Below are positions 35,259-44,700 of a DNA stretch of 64,000 nucleotides, piece after piece. Position 1 is the first letter of the stretch, and every line of letters starts with the position of its first letter. The stretch is from contig QWHC01000002.1 in the NCBI GenBank assembly GCA_021404685.1, positions 62,001-126,000 of the forward strand, read 5' to 3'. Origin of the DNA: Chloroflexi bacterium CFX4. Lineage in GTDB: Bacteria; Chloroflexota; Anaerolineae; Aggregatilineales; UBA2796. Made by a program: the position numbers and the translations under genes. The notes beneath the pieces are model-generated. The model saw only the letters and a list, made by a program, of their open reading frames with translations. It searched no databases and was not told the DNA's origin.

Positions 35259-36512
35259 TTAAGCGATAGGCAGCGCCACAGTAAAAAGGCTGCCCTGCCC
35301 TTTGCCGCTGCTCTCTGCCCACACGCGCCCTTTGTGCGCTTCAATCATCCCACGTGCGATGGATAGCCCAATGCCCATACCGTTGTGGCGGCGCGTCATG
35401 TGATCTTCAACTTGGAAGAACTCATCGAAAATCTTCTCAATCAGATCGGGCGGAATGCCCACGCCGCTATCGGCAATGCGTATCCACACTTCACGCGGGC
35501 GCTTCTCCAGCAGGATGCGAATCTCGCCACCTTGCGGCGTAAATTTGATGGCGTTGTTCATCAGGTTCACAAGCGCCATGCCTAGCTTGGTACGGTCTAC
35601 GAAGATCGGCGCGTCTTGCTCAAGGTTCAGGTGGATGCGCTGCCCCTTGGCAAGCGAGAGTGCTTGCAAGTCGTTCAAGGCAGCGCGCACCAGCTGAGCA
35701 GCGGTCAAGTTCTCGCAGCTCAGCTCCACACTGCCCTGATGCAAAAAGCGCAGGTTGGTCATGTCCTCAATCAGGCTGCGAAGCTGCAAGGCGCTGTTCA
35801 GCACGGCGGCGGCGTGTTCGCTTGCCTCACCTTGTGCATCTTCTTTTAGAAAGCTGGCATAGCCTAAGATGACGCCTAGTGGTGTGCGAAGTTCGTGCGA
35901 GGCAATGGCGATGAAATCCGTCTTGAGTTTATCCAGCTTATCCAGTTCGCTATATGCCTTGCGGAGTGCCTCTGTTTGGCGGGCATTCTGAATGGCAACC
36001 GCTGCATGGGAAGCTAGGATTGTCGCGTAACGCGCATCGTCTTCTGTCCACAAGCCATCGCGTTTGTTCAGCGCTTCCAACACACCAATCACGTTGCCCT
36101 TGATGTGCATTGGCACGCCGAGCAGCGAGCGCGTATGAAAGCCTATCGTAATATCCACCGGGCGGTAAATGCGCGTGTCCTGGGCAGCGTTTTGGATGAT
36201 GATCGGGCGATTTTCGCGGGCAATTTGTCCGGCAACGCTGCCTTCGGCTGGCACGGGTGTTCGCATGAGCGTTTCATGATTCTCGCCCGGCGTATTGCTG
36301 GCCACAAAACGCAGTTCGTCGGTGTTGGTGATATACAGCAGCAGTGAGGCAGCTTCGGAATTGACGATCTCGCAGGCGGCGGTCAGAATTTCATTGAGCA
36401 GCGGCTTAAGGGCAAGCGTGCCGTTCAAGGCAAGGCTTATCTCCAGCAAGCGCTGCAAAATAGCGTTTTGATGCGCCAAATCCGTAAGGCGCAGCGTTGA
36501 ATCCTCTGGCAT
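35259..36512 (-). CDS. GAF-domain sensor histidine kinase
   Basis: A 417-residue cytoplasmic kinase. A GAF domain (residues about 30-180; ACEIVNSEAASLLLY, RSLLGVPMHIKGNVIGVLEA) is followed by HisKA with the phospho-histidine in FIAIASHELRTPLG and a HATPase domain with N-box MNNAIKFTPQGGE, G1 DSGVGIPPD, F-box FDEFFQ and G2 GMGIGLSIARG. There are no membrane helices, so it senses an internal signal. ATG 36512 is chosen; the TTG at 36596 would add 28 residues. No response regulator is adjacent. Confidence 0.93.
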   Translation of the reverse strand: MPEDSTLRLTDLAHQNAILQRLLEISLALNGTLALKPLLNEILTAACEIVNSEAASLLLYITNTDELRFVASNTPGENHETLMRTPVPAEGSVAGQIARENRPIIIQNAAQDTRIYRPVDITIGFHTRSLLGVPMHIKGNVIGVLEALNKRDGLWTEDDARYATILASHAAVAIQNARQTEALRKAYSELDKLDKLKTDFIAIASHELRTPLGVILGYASFLKEDAQGEASEHAAAVLNSALQLRSLIEDMTNLRFLHQGSVELSCENLTAAQLVRAALNDLQALSLAKGQRIHLNLEQDAPIFVDRTKLGMALVNLMNNAIKFTPQGGEIRILLEKRPREVWIRIADSGVGIPPDLIEKIFDEFFQVEDHMTRRHNGMGIGLSIARGMIEAHKGRVWAESSGKGQGSLFTVALPIA

Positions 36513-36608
36513 GACTTTAGCAACCTCACTGCGGACACAAGTTTGAAACAATTGTAGCGCACTTTTGGCGACCTTAGGTGGTTCTGAAATGCTCAATTTA
36601 GCATAATG

Positions 36609-36623
36609 TGAGACTAGGTCTCA
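36609..36623. promoter_or_regulatory. Inverted repeat in a divergent promoter region
   Basis: TGAGAC-TAG-GTCTCA, nested in outer half-sites AGCATA and TATGCT, in the gap between the kinase and propeller genes. A second repeat, TGAGG-N6-CCTCA, lies at 36678-36693. Both suit binding of a dimeric regulator. Confidence 0.4.
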
Positions 36624-36676
36624 TATGCTTACATGAAGGAAATGCAGGTTGCCAGACGGCGCACCTTTGGTTATTG

Positions 36677-36704
36677 TTGAGGGCAATACCTCAACGAGTA
36701 TGCT
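36677..36704 (+). promoter_or_regulatory. Candidate promoter of the propeller gene
   Basis: TTGAGG (36677-36682), a 16-base spacer and TATGCT (36699-36704). Transcription would start about five bases before the ATG, giving a near-leaderless mRNA, which fits the absence of a clear Shine-Dalgarno. Confidence 0.35.
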
Positions 36705-36715
36705 AAAGTGAGCCA

Positions 36716-38137
36716 ATGGCGGAAAAGCCTCTCTCTAATGTAAGCCTGCTGCCTACCCAACGTTTTGATCGGCTTGATATGGGCGTCGCGGTGGCTGTTG
36801 CCGCGCTCATCCTCGCAATTGCGCTTGTCCTGCTCAGCGGCGACCGCGTCGGCATCAGCGTGCGGCGCTTCGTGCCGCAAGGGCTTGCCTCCAGCCAAAG
36901 CGTCGTGCAGATCACCTTTGACGAGGCGCTTGATCCCGAAAGTGTGGCAGATAAACTGAGCCTTTCGCCCGCTGCGGAGGGCGAGATCAGCGTGACTGGC
37001 AATCAGCTTCAGTGGCAGCCTGCACAGGCGCTCCAGCAAGGGCAAACCTACACCGTGCGCCTTGCCGAAGGCGTCCGCGCCCACAACGGACGCCTGCTCT
37101 TGGAAGCGCATGAATGGGAATTCCGCGTGCGTGCGCCGCAGGTCGTCTTCATGGCGCCGGTGGATAATCCGATCCAAAACCTGTTCATGGTTGATCCGAA
37201 CCAGCCCGATGCTCAGCCACAGCAGATCACTTTTAGCGAATTTGGCGTGCTGAGCTACGACATAACACCTGATGGCAGCCGTATTGTCTACAGCGAGTTG
37301 GGCGATCAGCGCACCGCCCATTTGCGCCTTTACGATCTACGCGCTAACAGCACGCTCACCTTGCTGGAATGCCCAACAGCCGCCTGCACCACGCCCGCTT
37401 GGCGCCCTGATGGCGGCGTGGTTGCCTTCGAGCGCTCCGACCTGAACCTTGATACAGGCGCAGGTCCCGGCGCGCCGCGCATTTGGTTGGTGGATACGAC
37501 GACGGGCATTCCACGCCCACTCTTTGCCGATAGCCAGCGGCTTGGCTACTCGCCGCGCTGGTCGCCTGATGGCAGATTTCTCGCCAGTTATGATGCCAAT
37601 GTCGGCGGCATTGTGCTGTTCGACTTTGCGGCGAACGCCGAACGCCTGATCCGCACGCCGCAAGGTGAGGTTGGTCAGTTTTCCGCTGATGGGCGCTGGC
37701 TGTTCTTCCCCAAGATCATCCAATTGGCAGGCACAACGCGCTATGTGGCGCATTTCGTGTTGGTAGATTTGGAGTCTGAACTGATGGTTCAGCGCGATCT
37801 CGTGCCAGAGAGCGACCCAAACAATGATGTCGAACTGGCATGGCTGCCGGATAGCCGCCGCCTGATCATCACGCGCCGTCCGCCAACCATCACGACCATG
37901 CAAGGCGCCCAACTGCACCTGATCGATCTGGAGACGAACGAGACAACGCCGCTGGTCACGGACGGCGATTACAGCAGCGGTCAAGTTGCCGTCAGCCCCA
38001 ATGGTGAACAGCTTGCCTTCCAACGCTTTGCCCTTGCCAAGCCCGGCGCCCGCGCTGAAATCTGGCTATATGACTTGACCACAGGCGATCTGCGCTTGCT
38101 GGCAAATAACGCAACCTTACCGCGCTGGCTGCCCTAG
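36716..38137 (+). CDS. Membrane-anchored TolB-like beta-propeller protein
   Basis: A 473-residue protein with an N-terminal membrane helix (MGVAVAVAALILAIALVLL). It is followed by a Big_5/SbsA-like Ig domain (SSQSVVQITFDEALDPESV, residues about 60-140) and a six-bladed propeller with TolB/WD40-like repeats (DITPDGSRIVYSELG, RWSPDGRFLASYD, VSPNGEQLAFQRF). It faces outside the membrane. Function unknown; such proteins often act in envelope scaffolding or ligand binding. Divergent from the histidine kinase, with dyads between them. Confidence 0.8.
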   Translation: MAEKPLSNVSLLPTQRFDRLDMGVAVAVAALILAIALVLLSGDRVGISVRRFVPQGLASSQSVVQITFDEALDPESVADKLSLSPAAEGEISVTGNQLQWQPAQALQQGQTYTVRLAEGVRAHNGRLLLEAHEWEFRVRAPQVVFMAPVDNPIQNLFMVDPNQPDAQPQQITFSEFGVLSYDITPDGSRIVYSELGDQRTAHLRLYDLRANSTLTLLECPTAACTTPAWRPDGGVVAFERSDLNLDTGAGPGAPRIWLVDTTTGIPRPLFADSQRLGYSPRWSPDGRFLASYDANVGGIVLFDFAANAERLIRTPQGEVGQFSADGRWLFFPKIIQLAGTTRYVAHFVLVDLESELMVQRDLVPESDPNNDVELAWLPDSRRLIITRRPPTITTMQGAQLHLIDLETNETTPLVTDGDYSSGQVAVSPNGEQLAFQRFALAKPGARAEIWLYDLTTGDLRLLANNATLPRWLP

Positions 38138-38163
38138 CACGGTTATCCAAGAAGGCATTGGTG

Positions 38164-39093
38164 ATGGAGTTCAGCACACAGTTATCGCTCTTTAGCACGC
38201 GCTTTTTAGGCATCTTCATTGAGGCGGTCTCGTTCCTGCTGCTTGGCACCATCGTCTCAGGCTTGATCGAAGTCTTTGTGCGGAAGGAAGATATTGCACG
38301 CCTGCTGCCGCGTAATCCGTTCGCGGCAATTGTGGCGGGCAGCTTTCTTGGCTTTCTGTTCCCTGTCTGTGAGTGTGGCGTGGTGCCGGTCACTCGTAAA
38401 CTTTATCAAAAAGGACTGCCCGTCGCGGTTGGCGTGGCGTTCTTGTTGGCGGCGCCGGTCATGAATCCGATTGTGTTTGCCAGCACTTACGCTGCCTTTG
38501 GCTTCGGTCCGATCCTGATCGGGCGCTTCGTCATCACCTGCATTATGGCGGTTGCCATCGGGCTGATCTTCAGCTTGCAACGCAACCCGATCAAAATGCT
38601 GCACCCACGTGCGCTGATGGCGATGGCAGGCGGCTCCGGCGCAGCAGCACCGCAGCCAAGCGCACCACGCCTTAGCGTTGGGCAAGGCATTGTGCGTGCG
38701 GCACGGGTTGCTACCGATGAATTCTTCGATATGGGGCGCTATTTGGTGATGGGTACAGCCTTGGCGGCAGGCATGCAGACCTTCCTCTCCCAAGAGCAAA
38801 TCCGCGCCCTAGCCAGCGATCCGTCCATGTCCGCCGTGGCGATGGCGATTATGGCGTTCGTCCTCTCCATTTGCAGCACCACTGACGCAATCCTTGCCCT
38901 CTCCTTCGCCAATTTCGGCTTTCCGTCAGGCTCCCTGCTCACCTTCCTGACTTTTGGTCCGATGGTAGACATTAAAGCGACCTTAATGTACCTCAGCGTC
39001 TTTAAGCGGCGTGTGGTATTCTACATGGTGATTTTGCCGCTGCTGATGTCGCTCTTGTTCGGCATTTTCATCAACCTGAATGTGAGGTTCTAG
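38164..39093 (+). CDS. YraQ/UPF0718 family permease
   Basis: A 309-residue integral membrane protein with about eight helices. The family signatures are SFLGFLFPVCECGVVPVTRKL, FLLAAPVMNPIVFASTYAAF and SICSTTDAILALSFANF, with the conserved CECG and CS-x-TDA cysteine regions. Permeases of this family are linked to metal or metalloid traffic. ATG 38164 is chosen over TTG 38158. It is followed after 4 bp by a TIGR03943-type gene, a conserved pairing (as B. subtilis ycgR-ycgQ). Confidence 0.87.
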   Translation: MEFSTQLSLFSTRFLGIFIEAVSFLLLGTIVSGLIEVFVRKEDIARLLPRNPFAAIVAGSFLGFLFPVCECGVVPVTRKLYQKGLPVAVGVAFLLAAPVMNPIVFASTYAAFGFGPILIGRFVITCIMAVAIGLIFSLQRNPIKMLHPRALMAMAGGSGAAAPQPSAPRLSVGQGIVRAARVATDEFFDMGRYLVMGTALAAGMQTFLSQEQIRALASDPSMSAVAMAIMAFVLSICSTTDAILALSFANFGFPSGSLLTFLTFGPMVDIKATLMYLSVFKRRVVFYMVILPLLMSLLFGIFINLNVRF

Positions 39094-39097
39094 CGCT

Positions 39098-39865
39098 ATG
39101 CGAACACGACAATGGTTTCAGGCAGCGCTGATGCTGCTCTTAGGCTTATATCTGCTGGAAACACTGCTCACCGGCGAGATCGCCTACTACATCAATGAGC
39201 GCTTTAATTGGCTGGCAGGTGTGGCAGGCTTCACGCTGATCGCGCTTGGCGTCATCAACGTGATCGCCTTGCTCTCCGAGCCTGAGCAAGGCAAAGAAGC
39301 ACCTAAAGGCGCGCCAAACCTGCTGCCGAATGCACCAAGCGTGGCGCACGGCGTCTCGGCGCGTTGGTATGTGCTGGCAATCCTGAGCGTACCGCTGATC
39401 TTTGGCGTTTTTCTGCCCGCGCAGCCGCTCGGCGCAGCTGCCATCAATAACAGTGGCGTGGCGTTCTCGCTGAACGTCTCTGGCGCAGGCGATCAGGCGT
39501 TCAGCATCACGCCGACTCAGCGCAACGTGCTGGATTGGGTGCGTGCCTTTAGCGCTGCCACCAGCGTGGATGAGTTTGGCGGTCAACCTGCCGATCTGAT
39601 CGGCTTTGTCTACCGTGACGTGCGCTTTGAAGATGACACTGAATTCATGGTGACGCGCTTCACCGTAAGCTGTTGTGTGGCGGATGCCGTCGCCATTGGT
39701 GTGATCGTCCGCAGCGAACAGGCTGCCAGCCTGACGCCTGATAGCTGGGTGCGTGTGCAGGGCAAGTTTGAGGTGCGTGATTTTGCAGGGCAGCGCACAC
39801 CCATCCTAATCGCGGAATCGGTCGAGCCGACTGCCATGCCCGAACGCCCATACCTGTTCCCGTAA
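39098..39865 (+). CDS. TIGR03943 family membrane protein
   Basis: A 255-residue protein with two to three N-terminal membrane helices (ALMLLLGLYLLETLLTG; LAGVAGFTLIALGVINVIALL), a linker, a further helix (YVLAILSVPLIFGVFL) and a C-terminal extracytoplasmic beta domain with FVYRD, FMVTRFTVSCCVADAVAIGVIV and WVRVQGKF. The SCCVAD cysteines are typical of the family. It pairs with the upstream permease and probably forms a complex with it. The ends of this gene and convergent aroE are 7 bp apart. Confidence 0.85.
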   Translation: MRTRQWFQAALMLLLGLYLLETLLTGEIAYYINERFNWLAGVAGFTLIALGVINVIALLSEPEQGKEAPKGAPNLLPNAPSVAHGVSARWYVLAILSVPLIFGVFLPAQPLGAAAINNSGVAFSLNVSGAGDQAFSITPTQRNVLDWVRAFSAATSVDEFGGQPADLIGFVYRDVRFEDDTEFMVTRFTVSCCVADAVAIGVIVRSEQAASLTPDSWVRVQGKFEVRDFAGQRTPILIAESVEPTAMPERPYLFP

Positions 39866-39872
39866 GGCACAC

Positions 39873-40754
39873 TCAGGCTTCCATCAGGCGCTTCTGGCAA
39901 ATAGCGCGCATCACCTCGATAGGCGGCTTTTTGCCCGTCCACATCTCGAAGGCAGAAGCGCCCTGATAGACCAACATGCCCACGCCGCCAACAGCGCGCA
40001 AGCCGCTGCGCTCTGCATCGCGCATCAGTTTGGTCTGCAATGGACGGTAGACCGTATCATACAAAACGGCGTCTTTCGGGAACGGAACACCGTTCGGCCA
40101 GGGTGAAGCATCCACGCTTGGGTACATACCCACCGGTGTGGTATTGACGACTAGGCTTGCCTCACGGCTAACCTCTGCCAATTGGTCCATGCCTGCCGAT
40201 TCGATCTTGCTGCTGGCCCAGCTAGAGCGCAAAAAGTCGGCGATTTGTGCGCCGCGTTCGGCAGTGCGGTTCACAAAGGTGATGTGTGCGCCGCTGCGCG
40301 CCAGCCCGGCGCCCACCGCACGCGCTGCGCCACCCGCACCTAAAATGACCACCCGCGAAGTTTCGCCAATGCTGATCCGATTGGCGGCAAGGTCGGTCAG
40401 GAATCCGCTCATATCGGTGTTCAAGCCTTCCATGCGCCCGCTGCTGCCATCAATGCGGATAGTATTGACCGCGCCGGCAATGGTCACAGCCTCTGTGACG
40501 CTATCCAGAAGTGGAATGCAGGTCACTTTATGCGGCACCGTCAGGTTAACGCCGCGAAAGCCAAGCGCAAGGACGCCGCGCAGCGCCGCCGCCAATTGCT
40601 CCGGGCGCACCAGCAGCGGCACATAGCGCCAATTCATGCCCAGCTCGGCAAAGGCGGCGTTATGCATCTCTGGCGAGAGCGAATGTGCCACCGGATAGCC
40701 CAAAATGCCAACCAGTTGTGTTTGTCCGTCAATATGCCCAACTTGTGCCGTCAC
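39873..40754 (-). CDS. aroE: Shikimate dehydrogenase
   Basis: A 293-residue NADPH-dependent enzyme reducing 3-dehydroshikimate to shikimate in aromatic amino acid synthesis. Motifs: SLSPEMHNAAF, NLTVPHK (catalytic lysine), GAGGAARAVGAGL, VNRTAERG (NADP-binding Arg) and GVGMLVYQGASAFEMWTG. The start is GTG 40754, overlapping the tyrA stop as GTGA with AAAGG upstream. Downstream of tyrA in a two-gene aromatic operon. Confidence 0.93.
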   Translation of the reverse strand: MTAQVGHIDGQTQLVGILGYPVAHSLSPEMHNAAFAELGMNWRYVPLLVRPEQLAAALRGVLALGFRGVNLTVPHKVTCIPLLDSVTEAVTIAGAVNTIRIDGSSGRMEGLNTDMSGFLTDLAANRISIGETSRVVILGAGGAARAVGAGLARSGAHITFVNRTAERGAQIADFLRSSWASSKIESAGMDQLAEVSREASLVVNTTPVGMYPSVDASPWPNGVPFPKDAVLYDTVYRPLQTKLMRDAERSGLRAVGGVGMLVYQGASAFEMWTGKKPPIEVMRAICQKRLMEA

Positions 40755-41605
40755 GCTTTTCGCCTTTCTCGGTAAAGCAGCCATGCTTGCCGCGCTTGGC
40801 GTGCTGTCTCTAAGGCAGCGCGCAGCGCGGAATCATCTTCAGCAGCCAAAAGTGTTTGCAGGCGCTCAATCTGCGCCCTGTAATCCGCCAATGCTTGGAG
40901 TAAGGCGGCACGGTTGCCCGTCACTACGTCGCCCATCATGGTTACATCGCTGGAGGCAAGCCGCGAGGTATCTCGAAAGCCTGAGGAGGCTAACTGCCAA
41001 AACGTTTCATCGGCTGCCGCTGCTGCGTCCAGCATGAGGGCAACGCTGAGCAGGTAGGGCAGGTGGCTAATGTGTGCGACCGCTTGATCATGCACAGCGG
41101 CGGCAAGGTGCAGCGGCTGCCCGCCTACCGCATAGATGAGGCTTTCCATAAAGGCGAGCGCCGTTTGCGAGGTGCGCTCTGCCTTGCACAGCGCAAAGGT
41201 GCAGCCCTGATAGAGCGTTGCCTCCGCCGCCGCAGCGCCGCTCAGTTCCTTGCCACACATGGGATGCCCGCCAACTGCCTGCACACGCGGTGGCAGCCCT
41301 TCCATCGCCGCTATGATCGGCGCTTTGACGCTTCCCAAATCTGTGATGAGCGCGCCGGCGGCTGCGAAGGCGCCCACTTGCGGCAGCAGATCGAGGATGA
41401 CATGAATCGGCGCTGCCAACACAATCACATCCGCATTGTAGAGGCTGTGCAACTGGCTGGAGAACGTATCAAAGCAGGGCGCCGCGCTAGGGTCAGGATC
41501 AATGCCGTGTAGGTGGCGCACCTTGCCGCGCAGCGCCAACGCCAGCGAAGCACCCATTAAGCCCGTGCCAATGATGCAAATGTGAGTATCGCTCAGTGCT
41601 TTCAT
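40751..41605 (-). CDS. tyrA: Prephenate dehydrogenase
   Basis: A 284-residue NAD(P)-dependent enzyme converting prephenate to 4-hydroxyphenylpyruvate, on the way to tyrosine. The Rossmann motif is GTGLMGASLALAL. The active-site stretch GGHPMCGKELSG is present, with HQA-like AVHDQAVAHISHLPYLL and SSGFRDTSRLASSD near the C-terminus. ATG 41605 is preferred over ATG 41614: a consensus -10 (GCGCTATAAT, 41613-41622 minus) overlaps the first ATG, so the second is almost leaderless. Confidence 0.9.
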   Translation of the reverse strand: MKALSDTHICIIGTGLMGASLALALRGKVRHLHGIDPDPSAAPCFDTFSSQLHSLYNADVIVLAAPIHVILDLLPQVGAFAAAGALITDLGSVKAPIIAAMEGLPPRVQAVGGHPMCGKELSGAAAAEATLYQGCTFALCKAERTSQTALAFMESLIYAVGGQPLHLAAAVHDQAVAHISHLPYLLSVALMLDAAAAADETFWQLASSGFRDTSRLASSDVTMMGDVVTGNRAALLQALADYRAQIERLQTLLAAEDDSALRAALETARQARQAWLLYRERRKA

Positions 41606-41612
41606 GCACGGC

Positions 41613-41622
41613 ATTATAGCGC
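41613..41622 (-). promoter_or_regulatory. -10 element for tyrA-aroE
   Basis: GCGCTATAAT on the minus strand, with perfect TATAAT. The next ATG (41605) lies about 8 bases downstream, implying a leaderless or very short-leader transcript. Confidence 0.45.
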
Positions 41623-41782
41623 GTGGCGGGCAGAAAGGCGATGCTGCCCTATCGGGCAGGCAGAAGCGATTCCCACACCTTTGGCAACACCAGACCCCTG
41701 ATCGTCTCTATTTCTCCGTTAGCAGACATTCACACTTATCTGTAGTATCATTAAGTAACTGGAAGAAGCCGTGTGAGCATCA

Positions 41783-44700
41783 ATGAAGCCTGAAGCACTT
41801 TTGCATCTCTTAGCCCCATACCTAGCGACGGATCGCTTCCGTGCGCTGCTTCAGCGCACCGATCTGCCTGCAACATCACAAGGCGCGGCGCTCATGGTGG
41901 ATATTTCGGGCTTTACGCCACTAACCACGCAGCTTGTGGCGGAATTTGGCGCGCAGCGCGCCAGCGACGAGTTGAAGCGCCGCATTAACCCAATGTTCGA
42001 GGCAGTTGCTGGCTCGGTCTTTCATCATGGCGGCAGCGTCATCCGTTTCTTGGGTGATGGCTTCAGCGCCTGGTTTGATGACCAGCCCATCGGCGCGAAC
42101 GGCGCCGTGCTGCCCGGCGTGCTGCGTGCGGTGGCGGCTGCCATGCAGATGCAAGAAATTATGGGCATCATGCGTCTGTTTCGCGGGCTGCGCTTGCGGA
42201 TTTGCATTGGCATGGGCAGCGCAGACCGCTGGTTAGTGGGCTTGCCACACTATGGCTGTGCCGACGTGCTATCGGGTGCAGCGGTGCGCGCCGCGCTAAG
42301 CCTTGCCGTGGAAACGCAGCCCGAACAGGTCGTCGTCCATGCTGAGTGCGTGCCAACCTTGCGTGAAGCAGGCGTGGCACTGCAACTGAACGAGACGGGC
42401 AATGCTTTGGTGGTCAGCGTGCCGCCTTCCCTGGCGGATCAGGCACGGGCGGCGCGTTGGGCAGCCTGGCAAGCACAGGGCGATGCCGCCGAAGTGCTTG
42501 ATGAAGTGCGCCCGCACGTCAGCGCCTTTATCCGTGAGCGCCTTGAACAAGGCTTGGGCGATTATGTGGGCGATCTGCGCTACGCCATCCCTATGTTTGT
42601 GAAGCTGAATTTTGGCGGCACCAGCCGTCCCAATTACCGCCGCTACGAGGCGGAAATGTTTCACAATGCCCTAGATGCCTATGTATGCAGCGCACAGCGC
42701 ACCCTTGCCGATTTTGGCGGTCAGTTGATGTCTGTGGAGGTGAGCGATAAAGGCTGTGTGGTCTTCGCCGTCTTTGGCGCGCCGATCACCTATGGCGACG
42801 AGGCAGAGCGCGCCTTGCGTGCTGCGCTTGCCTTGCGGCAAAGCACGCCGCAGGGCAGCACAGTCTCCACACACGCCATCGGCATCAGCCGCGGCTTGGT
42901 CTATGCGGGCACGGTCGGCGGTGAGGTGCGCCACGAATACAGCACCATTGGTGATGAAACGAACGTGGCTGCCCGTTTGATGGGTGCGGCAAGCGGTGGG
43001 CGCATCCTCGCCTCGTCGGCGGTCTATAAGGCTGCCGATAAGCGCGTCATCTTTGAATATCTGCCCGAAGTGATGATCAAAGGGCGCGCCCAGCCAATCC
43101 CAGTCGCCGAACCGGTCAGTTTCCGCGCCAGCAGCGTGCGCCAATTGAAATTAGAGGCGTTAGTTGGGCGCACTGCCGAGTTAGAGCGCCTTGAGCGCCA
43201 TCTGAAGGCAGTGCAGGCAGGGCATCCGCGTGTGGTGCGCCTTGAAGGGGAAGCGGGCATTGGCAAAAGCCGCCTCGTCTCAGAATTGGTGCGGCGGGCG
43301 GTGGCGCGTGGCTTCCGCGTTGGGCAAGGCGAAAGTTTCAGCACGGGGCAGCTCAGTGCCTATCTACCTTGGCAGAACATCCTCAGCACCTTGCTCAGCC
43401 TAGGCAGCGATATGCCAGGGGAAACCATCCAGCAATTGCAGATTATGCTGAATAACCTGCTGCCCAATGATGAGGCGCGCTTGCCGCTGCTGGGGGATGT
43501 GCTGAATCTGCCCATCCCTGAGACGCCCGTGACGGCCAGCCTTGAAGGGCAGACGCGCCGACAAGCAACCTTTGCACTCATCACAGAATTGATCCGACGC
43601 TTGGCACGCCGCCAGCCGATCTTGTTGGTGTTGGAAGATATTCAGTGGATTGATGAAAGCTCTGCCAACCTTGCCATAGACCTTGTGCAGCAGCTCTCCG
43701 TGACGCCTGCCCCGATCCTTTTGCTGTTGGTGCAGCGCGCCTTGCAAGGCGAACCCACCGCCGAACATTTGGTGAATGAACTCCGCACCAAGCGGCTGCA
43801 TCACTACATCGCGGTGCAGGAACTCAGCCGCGCTGAGGTGCTTCACCTGCTTGAAAAGCACCTGAACGCGCCCATCAGCCCCGCCCTGCTCGATTTCATC
43901 TGTGAGCGCGTGCAAGGCAATCCCTTCTTCGCCCTAGAGCTGGCAGAAGCCCTGCAAGAGGCGGCACAACTGCAACCAACGCCGCACGGACTAGCGATCA
44001 CCAACGGCGCACGCGGCTTTAATGTGCCGCAAACGGTGCAAGGTGTGGTGCAAGCGCGCCTTGATAGCCTCAATGAGGCGGATCGGCAGTTGTTGAAATA
44101 CGCGGCGGTGATTGGGCGCGAGTTTTCGGTGAACCTGCTGGCGGAGAGCCTGCCCAGCGGCAGCTATACGCTGGAACGCTTGCGCGAGCGCCTAAACGCG
44201 CTGCGGATTGCCGCCTACATCTACCCAAGCAAGGCAGACCGCGCCTACACCTTCAAACATGCCATTTTGCAAGAGGTGATTTATCAGGGCATGTTGGCAG
44301 AGCAGCGCGCCGAGATTCACCACAGCGTCGCGCTCACCCTTCAGCGCCAAACGCCGGATGCCATCGCGCTCTTGGCCTATCACTTTGCCCAGAGCAACAG
44401 CCGCGAGGAAGCCCTGCGCTACACTCTGGAAGCAGGGCGCAAGGCCTTCGCCGAATACGCGAACTTCGCGGCGTTGGAATACTTTGCCCAAGCGGAGACG
44501 TTGGCGCAAACACAGGCAGATCGCTTTGAGATTTGGCGACGCCAAGTGCGCGTGCTGCTGCGCTTGGGCGAAACAAGCGCCGTCGCCGAAAAGCTGCCGC
44601 ACGGCTCATACTTGGCGGAAAACGCTGCTCGTGATGACTGGCAGGCGATTGTACACTTGCTGCGCGCTGATTATTTCACGCAAACCAGCGCTTGGGCAGA

